Source of the DNA: Campylobacterales bacterium
GTDB taxonomy: Bacteria > Campylobacterota > Campylobacteria > Campylobacterales > Sulfurimonadaceae
Direction of reading: 5' to 3'
DNA: 64,000 bases
Assembly (NCBI GenBank): GCA_016938735.1
Contig: JAFGUB010000007.1
Span: forward strand, 1-64,000
The notes beneath the pieces were generated by a model that worked only from the letters and a program-made list of their open reading frames with translations, did no database searches and was not told the origin of the DNA. The translations under genes and the position numbers were made by a program. Position 1 is the stretch's first letter. Every line of letters begins with the position of its first letter. This document shows, in pieces, positions 56,605 through 64,000 of the stretch.

Positions 56605-57368
56605 TGAAAAGTGGTGCCGCCATCAACGATGAGGGTCTGTCCGGTGATCCATGAGGATTCGCTGCCGCAGAGAAAAAAGACCGCTCCGGCGATATCTTCA
56701 GGTGCGCCCATGCGTCCCAGCGGCGAGCGTTTGACGGTTTCGGCTTTGACCTCTTCATAGTTGGTGAAGGCTTTGAGTGCGTCGGTGTCGATGGGACCGC
56801 CGCTCACCGCATTGACGCGGATGTTTAGCTCCCCTAGCTCCGCCGCTGCGTAGCGCATCATCGACTCTACGGCGGCTTTGTTGGTGCCGTGGCCCGCGTA
56901 GTTTTCGATATAAACAAGGTTGCCCGTGCTAGAGAGCGTCACGATGGCGCCGCCGCCCACTTTTTGCATCCGCTTGGCGGCCTCTTGGCTGCCCATCACG
57001 AAGGCATTGACGGTGGCGGTGTAGATGTTATTCAGACCGCGCGGCTTAAGGCGCAGAAACTTGCCATACCCGCCCACGACGGCGCGGCCGTAAATCATGG
57101 CGTTGGAGACGAAGAAGTCCACGCGATCAAAATCGGCGTCGATGGCCTCAAAAAGTGGCTTAAACTCGTCGGGCTCCAGGATGTTGAGCGCATAGGCTTT
57201 GGCCTTGACGCCATAGCGCTCGCTCCACTCCTGTGCCAGCGCGTTGGCGGTGTCGGCGCTGGAGTTGTAGGTGAAGGCGATGTTTACGCCCGCGCGCGCG
57301 AAGCGCTCGGCGATGGCTTTACCGATCCCTTTGGTAGCCCCCGTGATGACGAGGGTTTTGCCTTGCAT
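56601..57368 (-). CDS. Short-chain dehydrogenase, likely enoyl-ACP reductase (FabL/FabI type)
   Basis: A 255-residue Rossmann protein. NADP site GATKGIGKAIAERFARAG is at residues 8-25. The active residues are Tyr-x6-Lys (YAGHGTNK), the spacing of enoyl-ACP reductases, rather than Tyr-x3-Lys of ordinary SDRs; the ending WITGQTLIVDGG is shared. This suggests the last reduction of fatty acid elongation. The ATG at 57368 fits the family start, although an ATG at 57389 inside dapA is also possible. Confidence 0.82.
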   Translation of the reverse strand: MQGKTLVITGATKGIGKAIAERFARAGVNIAFTYNSSADTANALAQEWSERYGVKAKAYALNILEPDEFKPLFEAIDADFDRVDFFVSNAMIYGRAVVGGYGKFLRLKPRGLNNIYTATVNAFVMGSQEAAKRMQKVGGGAIVTLSSTGNLVYIENYAGHGTNKAAVESMMRYAAAELGELNIRVNAVSGGPIDTDALKAFTNYEEVKAETVKRSPLGRMGAPEDIAGAVFFLCGSESSWITGQTLIVDGGTTFQ

Positions 57369-57369
57369 A

Positions 57370-58260
57370 TTAGAATCCAACGATGTCATACTGTTTCATT
57401 ACCTTTTCGATCTCTTTGAGGTTTTTGGCATCCGGTTTTACCAGCGGCAGACGGTATTCTAGGGTGTCGATAAGCCCTGCGATGTAGAGCGCCGCTTTGA
57501 CCGGAATGGGATTGGACTCGATGAACATTACCTGATTGATGTCATAAAGCGCGTCGTTGATCTTTTTGGCGGTGGCCAGATCGCCCTCCTGCGCGGCGCG
57601 CACCAGCGCGGCGATTTTGTTGGGCAGCAGATTGGCGGTGACGGAGATGGTACCGTGCCCGCCTGAGGCCATAATGGGGTAGTTGATGGCATCATCACCG
57701 CTGATCACTTTAAGTTTGGGGATTTTGGCCAGCAGTTCGACGGTGCGCTCGATGGAGCCGGTCGCCTCTTTGATGGCGTAGATGTTTTCGCACTCTTTGA
57801 AGAGACGTTTGACAGTTTTGGCTTTGAGATCCACCGCCGTGCGGCCCGGGACATTATAAAGCATCAGCGGCAGTTCGACCGCTTCGGCGATCGCTTTGTA
57901 GTGCTGATAAAGCCCCTCTTGCGAAGGCTTGTTGTAATAGGGGGTGACGCAGAGCACCGCGTGCGCTCCGGCCTCTTGGGCAAAGCGGGCCAGATCGATC
58001 GCTTCGGCGGTGGCGTTGCTGCCCGCACCCGCGAGTACCGTGGCGTCAGTACCTTTACATGTATCCACGGCAATCTCGATACAGCGCTTGTGCTCCGCGT
58101 GGCTCAGTGTGGCGCTTTCGCCCGTGGTGCCTACGGGTACGACCGTGGTGATGCCGTTTTGAATCTGACGGCGGATGAGTCGGGCGTAGCCCTCTTCATC
58201 GACTTTGTTGTTTTTGATGGGGGTGACAAGCGCCGTCATGGCACCGGTGAGGAAGTACAT
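57370..58260 (-). CDS. dapA: 4-hydroxy-tetrahydrodipicolinate synthase
   Basis: A 296-residue TIM-barrel enzyme condensing pyruvate with aspartate semialdehyde for lysine and diaminopimelate. Signatures: VPVGTTGESATLSHAEH near residue 42, the Tyr in YYNKPSQEGLYQHY near residue 108 and the Schiff-base lysine in YAIKEATGS near residue 162. A palindrome variant lies at the Thr-Cys-Lys of VDTCKGTDA. Confidence 0.97.
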   Translation of the reverse strand: MYFLTGAMTALVTPIKNNKVDEEGYARLIRRQIQNGITTVVPVGTTGESATLSHAEHKRCIEIAVDTCKGTDATVLAGAGSNATAEAIDLARFAQEAGAHAVLCVTPYYNKPSQEGLYQHYKAIAEAVELPLMLYNVPGRTAVDLKAKTVKRLFKECENIYAIKEATGSIERTVELLAKIPKLKVISGDDAINYPIMASGGHGTISVTANLLPNKIAALVRAAQEGDLATAKKINDALYDINQVMFIESNPIPVKAALYIAGLIDTLEYRLPLVKPDAKNLKEIEKVMKQYDIVGF

Positions 58261-59559
58261 TTACTGAGCCTTTCTTAGGATGATGGTGGTCGATTGTGTA
58301 GGATCGAAGTAGGTTTTGGCCGCCTCTTGAATCTCTTTTGGGGTCAGGGCGTTGATCGCCTCTTCGTAGCGCAGCAGCGGTCCTATGTCGCCGCGTGCGA
58401 GGTAACTTCCAAAAAGGTTGGCGACCGAATCGGCCGATTCGAGCGAAAAGATGAAATCGCTTTTGGTATTGATCTTGATCTTCTCCAAAACCGCCTGATC
58501 GACGGGGCTGTTTTTGAGTTTTTCAATCTCACCATGCAAGGCTTTTTCCACCTCTTCGGCCTTGACACCGGGGTTACATGTAGCCATGAAAATAAAAAGA
58601 CCCGGATCGATATTTTCCATATTGTAGGCGTAAATCTGATTCACCATCTGCTTTTTGTGTACCAGCTCTTCATACAGACGGCTGCTTTTGCCGGAGCTGA
58701 GCAGCTCGCTAATGGCGGAGAGCTTGGGCTGATCGGGATGCAGAAAATTGGGGATATGGTAGGCAATAGCGATCATCTCCACTTCGCTCTCTTTGATGAT
58801 CTCGACCCGCTTAGCCCCGTCTTGGCGCGGCTCTTTGAACTTGAACGCGGGAAGGGTTTTCGTGTTGGGGATCGGTTCAAAGTGCTTTTTGGCCGCTTCA
58901 AAGGCGACTTTGGGTTCGATGTCGCCGGTGATCATTAAGATGGCGTTGGCGGGCTGGTAGTAGGTGGCGTGAAAATCGCGGATATCCTCGATCTCCCAGG
59001 TCTGGATGTCATTCATAAACCCGATCGGCGTCCAGTGGTAGGGGTGGTAGAGGTAGGCGTTGTTGAATAGGCGAAAATAGAGATAGCCCAGCGGGTTGTT
59101 GTCGGTGCGCCAGCGGCGCTCTTCGGTGACTACGTCGCGCTCGGGCTGGAACTCTTCGTCTTTGAGGTTGAGGTGCGCCATCAGCTCGGCATAGAGTTCC
59201 AGTGACGTTTCGAGGTTACCGCTGGAGGAACGGATAAAGTAGTGGGTGTAGTCAAAGCCCGTTGAGGCGTTGTTGAGTCCGCCGATGCTCTTAACTTTTT
59301 TATCAAATTCGCCCGATTCGAGGTGTTTGGACGATTTAAAATTCATGTGCTCAAGCATATGGGCAATGCCCGATTTGCCCATCACTTCGTTGCGGCTGCC
59401 CACTTTGTAGAAGATGTCGGTGGAGATGACGTTGGCGTTGTTGTGCAGCGGGATGACCACGACTTGTAGGCCGTTTTTGAGGGTTTGTGTTTCGTAGTGC
59501 GGCAAGGGTGATGCCATAAGGATTCCTAAAGTCAAAAATAGTGTGATGAGCCATCTCAT
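58261..59559 (-). CDS. M16-family zinc peptidase, exported
   Basis: A 432-residue peptidase with a signal peptide (MRWLITLFLTLGILMASP) and the inverted zinc motif HMLEH near residue 67 with the distal glutamate in VVTEERRWR. Members cut periplasmic peptides and often act in pairs; only one gene is present here. It lies directly upstream of dapA (no gap) and overlaps pyrD by four bases. Confidence 0.9.
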   Translation of the reverse strand: MRWLITLFLTLGILMASPLPHYETQTLKNGLQVVVIPLHNNANVISTDIFYKVGSRNEVMGKSGIAHMLEHMNFKSSKHLESGEFDKKVKSIGGLNNASTGFDYTHYFIRSSSGNLETSLELYAELMAHLNLKDEEFQPERDVVTEERRWRTDNNPLGYLYFRLFNNAYLYHPYHWTPIGFMNDIQTWEIEDIRDFHATYYQPANAILMITGDIEPKVAFEAAKKHFEPIPNTKTLPAFKFKEPRQDGAKRVEIIKESEVEMIAIAYHIPNFLHPDQPKLSAISELLSSGKSSRLYEELVHKKQMVNQIYAYNMENIDPGLFIFMATCNPGVKAEEVEKALHGEIEKLKNSPVDQAVLEKIKINTKSDFIFSLESADSVANLFGSYLARGDIGPLLRYEEAINALTPKEIQEAAKTYFDPTQSTTIILRKAQ

Positions 59560-60611
59560 CGATCGGCTCCGATCGCTTGGGAGATGTGGGTGAAGCCGTC
59601 ACGGCGCAGCAGTTCAACAAGGCCTATATTGATGTCGCGCACCAGTGAGGGGCCTTTGAAGACAAGCGCGGAGTAGACCTGTACGAGCGTTGCACCTGCG
59701 CGGATGCGCCGATAGGCTTCGGTCGCACTGTCGATGCCGCCGACGGAGACAAGCAGGGTCTTGCCGTAGAGTTCGCGGGCAAGCGCGTCAAAAAGCGCAA
59801 AGCTCTTCTCGCGCAGCACCGCGCCGCTTAAGCCCCCGCGATCCATCGGGTGGGGCACAAGGCTATAATCGACGGTGGTGTTGGTGGCGATGATACCGCT
59901 TGCGCCTTTCTCCACAGCCAAGCTACACAGCGCGATGGCGGATTCGCTGCTCATATCAGGGGCGATTTTGAGCAGCACAGGCTTGTCGGTGAGGGCTTTG
60001 GCCTGCGTAAAGAGCTCGGTAATAAAGCCTTCGTTTTGCAAGTCGCGCAGTCCTGGGGTGTTGGGAGAGGAGATGTTGATGACGAGGTAATCGGCGTAGC
60101 GGTGCAGCGCTTTGATGAGCGTGGTGTAGTCCTCTATGGCATCTGCTTCGGAGGTGGTTTTGTTCTTGCCGACGTTGATGCCGATGGGGGTGACGTAGGG
60201 GGCGACGTTGCGCAATCGGCGCTCGATCAGCGTTAGGCCGTCATTGTTGAAGCCCATCGCGTTTTGCAAGCTCTCCTCTTCGATATGACGCCAGAGTCGG
60301 GGCTTTTCATTGCCGCTTTGGGGTTTTGGGGTGAGGGTGCCGATTTCGGTAAAACCAAAGCCCAGCGCGTGAATCCCCTGTACCATCGTGGCGTTTTTGT
60401 CAAAGCCGGCGGCCAGACCTACGGGGTTGGCGAAGATGCGCCCAAAAAGCTCTTGGCGCAGCGCCGTGTCGTCAATAAAATTTTTGCGCAGCCACGGCTT
60501 GAACAGACCCGGAAACGGAGTCGCGGCGCTGAGAAAAATCTCAGCGTAGTGGTGGGCGTTTTCGGGGTCGAGTTTGAATATAAGGGGTTTAAGTGACGAA
60601 TAAAGGCTCAT
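59556..60611 (-). CDS. pyrD: Dihydroorotate dehydrogenase (quinone), class 2
   Basis: A 351-residue membrane-associated flavoenzyme of pyrimidine synthesis that passes electrons to quinone. The N-terminal amphipathic helix (MSLYSSLKPLIFKLD) is the class 2 membrane anchor; VGLAAGFDKNA binds FMN, and NISSPNTPGLRDLQ carries the catalytic serine near residue 180. First gene of the long reverse operon. Confidence 0.95.
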   Translation of the reverse strand: MSLYSSLKPLIFKLDPENAHHYAEIFLSAATPFPGLFKPWLRKNFIDDTALRQELFGRIFANPVGLAAGFDKNATMVQGIHALGFGFTEIGTLTPKPQSGNEKPRLWRHIEEESLQNAMGFNNDGLTLIERRLRNVAPYVTPIGINVGKNKTTSEADAIEDYTTLIKALHRYADYLVINISSPNTPGLRDLQNEGFITELFTQAKALTDKPVLLKIAPDMSSESAIALCSLAVEKGASGIIATNTTVDYSLVPHPMDRGGLSGAVLREKSFALFDALARELYGKTLLVSVGGIDSATEAYRRIRAGATLVQVYSALVFKGPSLVRDINIGLVELLRRDGFTHISQAIGADR

Positions 60612-60664
60612 GGTTTTCTTGTCATAGTGGCGTTGTGTGAGCGCGGATTATACCCAAAAGTCGG

Positions 60665-61288
60665 TTAAACGAGCGCGTTTGCTACCTCATCGACACGCGC
60701 TACGGTGCTATAGCGCACGCCGATTCCCACGCCTTCAAGATTGCGACGGATACCTTCGCCTATCTGCGTACAGACGACCAAGTTGGCCTCTTGCAGCAGC
60801 GGCGGAATCAGGCGTCCCGCACCCAGCCCTTTGGCACTGTCGTCATTCTCGGGGGTGATGGCCTGACGCACCATCGCTTCAAAAATCGGATTATCACAAT
60901 AGCGAATGGTTTCGATCTTCCCTTCATTGAGCGTGACGAGCGCAAAATAGCGCGCAATCAGAAAGTGCGGATGAATCGTGCTGCGGTCGTCGGTCGCACA
61001 GGCGATCACCATGCGGCGCGGCTGTTTGCGGATGTTGAGGCTTTTGCCAAAAAGGAGCATTTGTACGGTTTTGCGGCGTGCGCTGGAGAGGATCTTGGCG
61101 AAGGTGGGGCGCGAAACCCCCAGCCGCGCGGCGCACTCTTCGTGATAAAGATCCAGCAGATCGGCCAAATAGAGTGCTTCGAATTCATCGGCTTCGAGTG
61201 AGAGAATATCGGTACTTGGGTGGTCGCTAGGCCCGTACATGTAAGCCGTGGGAATCACGCTGAGGGTTCGGTGGGGGTTGCGTCCCAT
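60665..61288 (-). CDS. DUF134 helix-turn-helix regulator fused to a NifX-like domain
   Basis: A 207-residue protein. Residues 25-85 form the DUF134 helix-turn-helix (LSLEADEFEALYLADLLDLY then RLGVSRPTFAKILSSARRK); residues 95-205 form a NifX/NifB-like ferredoxin-ligand fold (IACATDDRSTIHPHFLIARYF) that in relatives binds FeMo-cofactor precursors or other metal centres. I start it at 61288 with AAAGG ahead. It is divergent from the NifX-like/cyd genes and is the natural candidate to control them. Confidence 0.83.
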   Translation of the reverse strand: MGRNPHRTLSVIPTAYMYGPSDHPSTDILSLEADEFEALYLADLLDLYHEECAARLGVSRPTFAKILSSARRKTVQMLLFGKSLNIRKQPRRMVIACATDDRSTIHPHFLIARYFALVTLNEGKIETIRYCDNPIFEAMVRQAITPENDDSAKGLGAGRLIPPLLQEANLVVCTQIGEGIRRNLEGVGIGVRYSTVARVDEVANALV

Positions 61289-61354
61289 AATGCAGCCTTT
61301 TTTTACATATGCATCATAGTGGTTCATAAATTAAATCTTAATAAATAGAAGTAA

Positions 61355-61373
61355 AAATGATAGCGATTCTCTT
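61355..61373. promoter_or_regulatory. Fur-box-like sequence in the divergent region
   Basis: AAATGATAGCGATTCTCTT resembles Fur boxes of the TGATAACGATTCTC type. It stands between the DUF134 regulator and the NifX-like gene and could link both to iron supply. The call rests on sequence likeness only. Confidence 0.4.
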
Positions 61374-61385
61374 AATCTTGTTTTT

Positions 61386-61403
61386 ATTTTACAAATGTAA
61401 AAT
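61386..61403. promoter_or_regulatory. Perfect 18-base inverted repeat in the divergent region
   Basis: ATTTTACA-AA-TGTAAAAT has perfect eight-base arms. It lies 61 bases before the NifX-like ATG and 98 from the DUF134 regulator start, a typical operator position. It resembles the iterated palindrome with a two-base spacer, but the longer arms and placement suggest a separate binding site. Confidence 0.5.
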
Positions 61404-61463
61404 TGCTTCGAATAACATCATACATATAACGTCTAGAAAGGACGTACTTAAAAAGGATCAAAC

Positions 61464-61913
61464 ATGACTGTTATACCTGTAAAAACCGATGTGGATCAAT
61501 CCGCGATTGCACCGCTTTTTGGCAAAGCTAAATGGTTCGCGCTCATCAGCGATGAGGGCGTATGCACTTTCTGGCGCAACGACACCGGCGGCGGACGCGA
61601 CGTCGTAACGCAGCTGCAACGCCAAGGCGTCACCCGCGTGATCTTTACCCAGATGGGAGCCAACCCCTACATGCTGCTGCAGCGCGCAGGGATCAAGGTC
61701 TATCACGCGGGTGAGGGACGTATTCTCTTTCAAGAATCACTTGCCAAGTTAAACGAGGGTGGACTCACCGAGGTGACACCGCTTAATATGAGCGAATATC
61801 TCGAAAAAGGGCACAAGCATTCAAACGGCGAACACCACCACCATGACCACGGTCATGAACATCACCACGAACACGGAGCTCATCATCATGAACACCTTTA
61901 TGAACATCACTAG
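61464..61913 (+). CDS. NifX/NifB-like domain protein with histidine-rich tail
   Basis: A 149-residue protein. The first 110 residues are a dinitrogenase iron-molybdenum cofactor-type fold (VIPVKTDVDQSAIAPLFGKAKWFALIS, with TGGGRDVVTQL and IFTQMGANPYMLLQRAGIKV); the tail from residue 116 is dominated by histidines. No nitrogenase genes are near. A metal-storage or sensing role tied to the bd oxidase genes downstream seems likely. It overlaps the DUF4492 gene by 26 bases. Confidence 0.82.
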   Translation: MTVIPVKTDVDQSAIAPLFGKAKWFALISDEGVCTFWRNDTGGGRDVVTQLQRQGVTRVIFTQMGANPYMLLQRAGIKVYHAGEGRILFQESLAKLNEGGLTEVTPLNMSEYLEKGHKHSNGEHHHHDHGHEHHHEHGAHHHEHLYEHH

Positions 61914-62121
61914 CATGTACATCGAAGGTTTTGCCTCGATGCGGCTGGGGCGGCGGCTTTGGCTCATTATTGCGATCAAACTGGCGCTCATGTTTGGGGT
62001 GATGAAGCTCTTCTTCTTTCCCGATTATCTGCACCAAAATTTTGCCGATGAAGAGGCGCGCAGCCTCCATCTGCTCGAGACACTGACTCAAGGAAACAAC
62101 CATGCAACTGATGGCCACTGA
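61888..62121 (+). CDS. DUF4492 small membrane protein
   Basis: A 77-residue protein with one membrane helix (LWLIIAIKLALMFGVMKLFFF, residues 24-44) and the DUF4492 features SMYIEGFASMRLGRRLW and FFPDYL. In Campylobacterota this family precedes cydA, as here, and may be a small accessory subunit of the bd oxidase. The start inside the histidine-rich tail gene has GGAG upstream. Overlaps cydA by 20 bases. Confidence 0.78.
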   Translation: MNTFMNITSMYIEGFASMRLGRRLWLIIAIKLALMFGVMKLFFFPDYLHQNFADEEARSLHLLETLTQGNNHATDGH

Positions 62122-63631
62122 ACTGGTAGATTGGTCAAGAGCGCAGTTTGCGCTCACCGCGCTGTATCACTTTTTGTTTGTTCCGCTGACGCTGGGACTC
62201 TCTTTTATCGTCGCGATTATGGAGAGCATCTATGTCAAAACGCGCGATGAGCGCTGGAAGACAATCACCCGTTTTTGGATGACTCTTTTTGCGATCAACT
62301 TTGCTATCGGCGTAGCGACGGGGCTGATTATGGAGTTTGAGTTTGGCACCAACTGGTCAAACTACTCGTGGTTTGTCGGTGACATCTTCGGTGCGCCGCT
62401 GGCGATTGAGGGAATTTTGGCCTTTTTTATGGAGTCCACCTTTTTTGCCGTGATGTTTTTTGGCTGGAACAAGGTCTCCAAGGGCTTTCACCTGCTCTCA
62501 ACGTGGCTGGTGGCGGTGGGTTCCAACCTCTCGGCTTTTTGGATTCTGGTGGCTAATGGCTGGATGCAGTACCCCGTCGGCATGAGCTTCAACCCCGATA
62601 CCGTGCGCCATGAGATGGTCTCCTTTTTGGATGTAGCGCTCTCTCCTGTAGCGGTGGCGAAGTTTTTGCACACGATCGGCAGCGGCTATGTGATCGGCGC
62701 GCTCTTTGTGGTGGGGATTTCGGCGTGGATGCTGCTGCGCGGACGCGACCTTATCGAAGCCAAAAGGTCGATGGCGGTAGGGGCAAGCTTTGGGCTGGTG
62801 GTCTCGCTCTTTTTGGCGCTGAGCGGCGATGAGTCGGCCTATCAGGTGGCGCAACACCAGCCGGTCAAACTGGCGGCGATGGAGGGATTCTATAAGGGTA
62901 AGAGCGGCGCGGAGATCGTAGCCGTAGGCATCCTCAACCCAGACAAACAGCTAGGTGATACAGCGCACGCGATGGAGTTTGAACTCTCCATGCCCTACGC
63001 GCTCTCGCTTTTGGGCTACCACGACGCCGATGCTTTTGTGCCGGGGCTGGAGGATCTGGTCTATGGCAACGAAGCGCAGGGGATCGAAGGGGCCGCGTCT
63101 AAAATAGAAAAAGGCAAAGAGGCCGTATCGGCGCTTGAGGCCTTTAAAGCGGCCAAAAAGAGCGGTGATGCGGCAGCGATGGAGGAGGCCAGAGCGCGGC
63201 TTGAGCCGGTGATGGGCTATTTTGGCTACGGCTTTTTAGAATCCCCCGAAGCGATTGTGCCGCCGGTGGCCATCACGTTTTACAGTTTTCATGTGATGGT
63301 GGCTTTGGGCTTTTACTTTATCGTGCTCTTTGCGCTGCTGCTGTGGCGGCTGCCTCAGATCGAGCGCTACCAAACGCTGCTCAAAGCGGCGCTCTTTTCG
63401 ATTCCGCTGGGCTACATTGCCGCCGAAGCGGGGTGGATCGTGGCCGAAGTGGGCCGCCAGCCCTGGGCGATTCAAGACCTTATGCCCGTAGGCATTGCCG
63501 CGACGCAGATCGATGCGGGGAATGTGATGGTCTCGTTTTGGCTCTTTGCCGTACTCTTTACCGTACTCTTAATCGCCGAGATCAAAATCATGCTGCGCCA
63601 AATCGCGCTGGGCATTTACGGAGGACACTAG
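62102..63631 (+). CDS. cydA: Cytochrome bd-type quinol oxidase subunit I
   Basis: A 509-residue membrane protein that oxidises quinol and reduces oxygen. The haem ligand His19-equivalent lies in FALTALYHFLFVPLTLGLSF; the haem b558 histidine is in KFLHTIGSGYVIGALF near residue 184; GRQPWAIQDLMP near residue 450 is the conserved block close to the C-terminus. Length and Q-loop size fit the short Q-loop (CioA-like) group. It supports microaerobic respiration next to fumarate respiration. Confidence 0.96.
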   Translation: MQLMATELVDWSRAQFALTALYHFLFVPLTLGLSFIVAIMESIYVKTRDERWKTITRFWMTLFAINFAIGVATGLIMEFEFGTNWSNYSWFVGDIFGAPLAIEGILAFFMESTFFAVMFFGWNKVSKGFHLLSTWLVAVGSNLSAFWILVANGWMQYPVGMSFNPDTVRHEMVSFLDVALSPVAVAKFLHTIGSGYVIGALFVVGISAWMLLRGRDLIEAKRSMAVGASFGLVVSLFLALSGDESAYQVAQHQPVKLAAMEGFYKGKSGAEIVAVGILNPDKQLGDTAHAMEFELSMPYALSLLGYHDADAFVPGLEDLVYGNEAQGIEGAASKIEKGKEAVSALEAFKAAKKSGDAAAMEEARARLEPVMGYFGYGFLESPEAIVPPVAITFYSFHVMVALGFYFIVLFALLLWRLPQIERYQTLLKAALFSIPLGYIAAEAGWIVAEVGRQPWAIQDLMPVGIAATQIDAGNVMVSFWLFAVLFTVLLIAEIKIMLRQIALGIYGGH

Positions 63632-63632
63632 G

Positions 63633-64000
63633 ATGTTTGAATCACTTTCGCTGCACGCGCTGCAGCTTTATTGGTGGGCGATTATCGCGTTACTAGGCGG
63701 GTTGTTTGTCTTTATCATGTTTGTTCAAGGCGGCCAGACGCTGCTCTCTTTGGCGCAAGATGAGATAGAAAAACGGATGATGATCAATTCGCTGGGGCGC
63801 AAATGGGAGCTGGGCTTTACGACGCTGGTGCTCTTTGGCGGGGCGCTGTTTGCGGCCTTTCCCAAGTTTTATTCTGCCAGTTTCGGCGGGGCGTATTGGC
63901 TGTGGCTGGGGATACTTTTTAGCTTTATCATTCAGGCGGTCTCGTATGAGTACCGCGCCAAACCGAACAATCTTCTGGGAGCGCGCACCTATGAAGCGTT
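63633..64000 (+). CDS. cydB: Cytochrome bd-type quinol oxidase subunit II, 5' part
   Basis: The first 122 codons are present. They begin MFESLSLHALQLYWWAIIAL and include MINSLGRKWELGFTTLVLFGGALFAAFPKFY, both typical of CydB. The ATG stands one base after the cydA stop. The rest lies beyond the window. Confidence 0.94.
   Translation, partial: MFESLSLHALQLYWWAIIALLGGLFVFIMFVQGGQTLLSLAQDEIEKRMMINSLGRKWELGFTTLVLFGGALFAAFPKFYSASFGGAYWLWLGILFSFIIQAVSYEYRAKPNNLLGARTYEA

Overview
The window reads as a chromosome segment of a free-living member of the Campylobacterota (epsilonproteobacteria). Support comes from a Wolinella-type quinol:fumarate reductase (frdCAB), cytochrome bd genes preceded by a DUF4492 protein, a split CetB/CetA-like energy-taxis receptor, the pimeloyl-ester esterase BioV, and gene orders I recall from Helicobacter and Campylobacter (tgt, COG3400 protein, aroB, mscS, MTTase, ftsH-like; glmU, coaBC, uppS, prepilin peptidase, truA; pyrD, M16 protease, dapA, SDR, pgsA). 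Core genes are GC-rich for this phylum, so I name no species.

Layout. 1-7.3 kb: end of a GGDEF gene, a MATE exporter, a decayed DUF4143 ATPase, sugar-phosphate enzymes, a P-loop ATPase with a sensor kinase, and tgt. 7.4-15.5 kb: a tight forward run with aroB, a mechanosensitive channel, a tRNA methylthiotransferase, a protease-dead FtsH relative, bioV and mog. 15.6-26.6 kb: a diguanylate cyclase, frdCAB, carbonic anhydrase beside a biotin carboxylase, an AraC regulator, dbpA and small hydrolases. 27.1-31.0 kb: an accessory island of lower GC with YefM-YoeB, a REP-associated tyrosine transposase, HicAB, remnants of DUF3137, DUF4160 and MntA-HepT genes, and a repeat family sitting at their edges. 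31.1-34.0 kb: gnd and zwf. 34.0-39.1 kb: a reverse operon for an unusual signalling pathway (Tsx-like porin, NMT1 sensor fused to a CheA-like kinase, CheX, CheY, diguanylate cyclase). 39-43 kb: htpG and the bipartite chemoreceptor. 43-49 kb: envelope and cofactor operon. 49-52 kb: a phoD gene broken by one stop codon, a RelE-type toxin-antitoxin pair and a YggS protein. 52.2-60.6 kb: tRNA-Arg(CCG) and a long reverse operon from pyrD to def. 60.7-64 kb: a DUF134 regulator divergent from a NifX-like gene and cydAB.

The most striking signal is not a gene. The 10-bp palindrome TTACATGTAA occurs 29 times exactly in 64 kb (about 0.06 expected for equal base use) with at least 17 copies differing only at one end base. 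Most lie inside conserved genes and are read in different frames (Leu-His-Val, Thr-Cys-Lys/Asn, Tyr-Met-stop). It behaves like a genome-wide highly iterated palindrome of unknown function. The second candidate system is the porin/NMT1-kinase/CheX/CheY/diguanylate cyclase operon, which looks like a complete route from outer-membrane uptake to c-di-GMP output.
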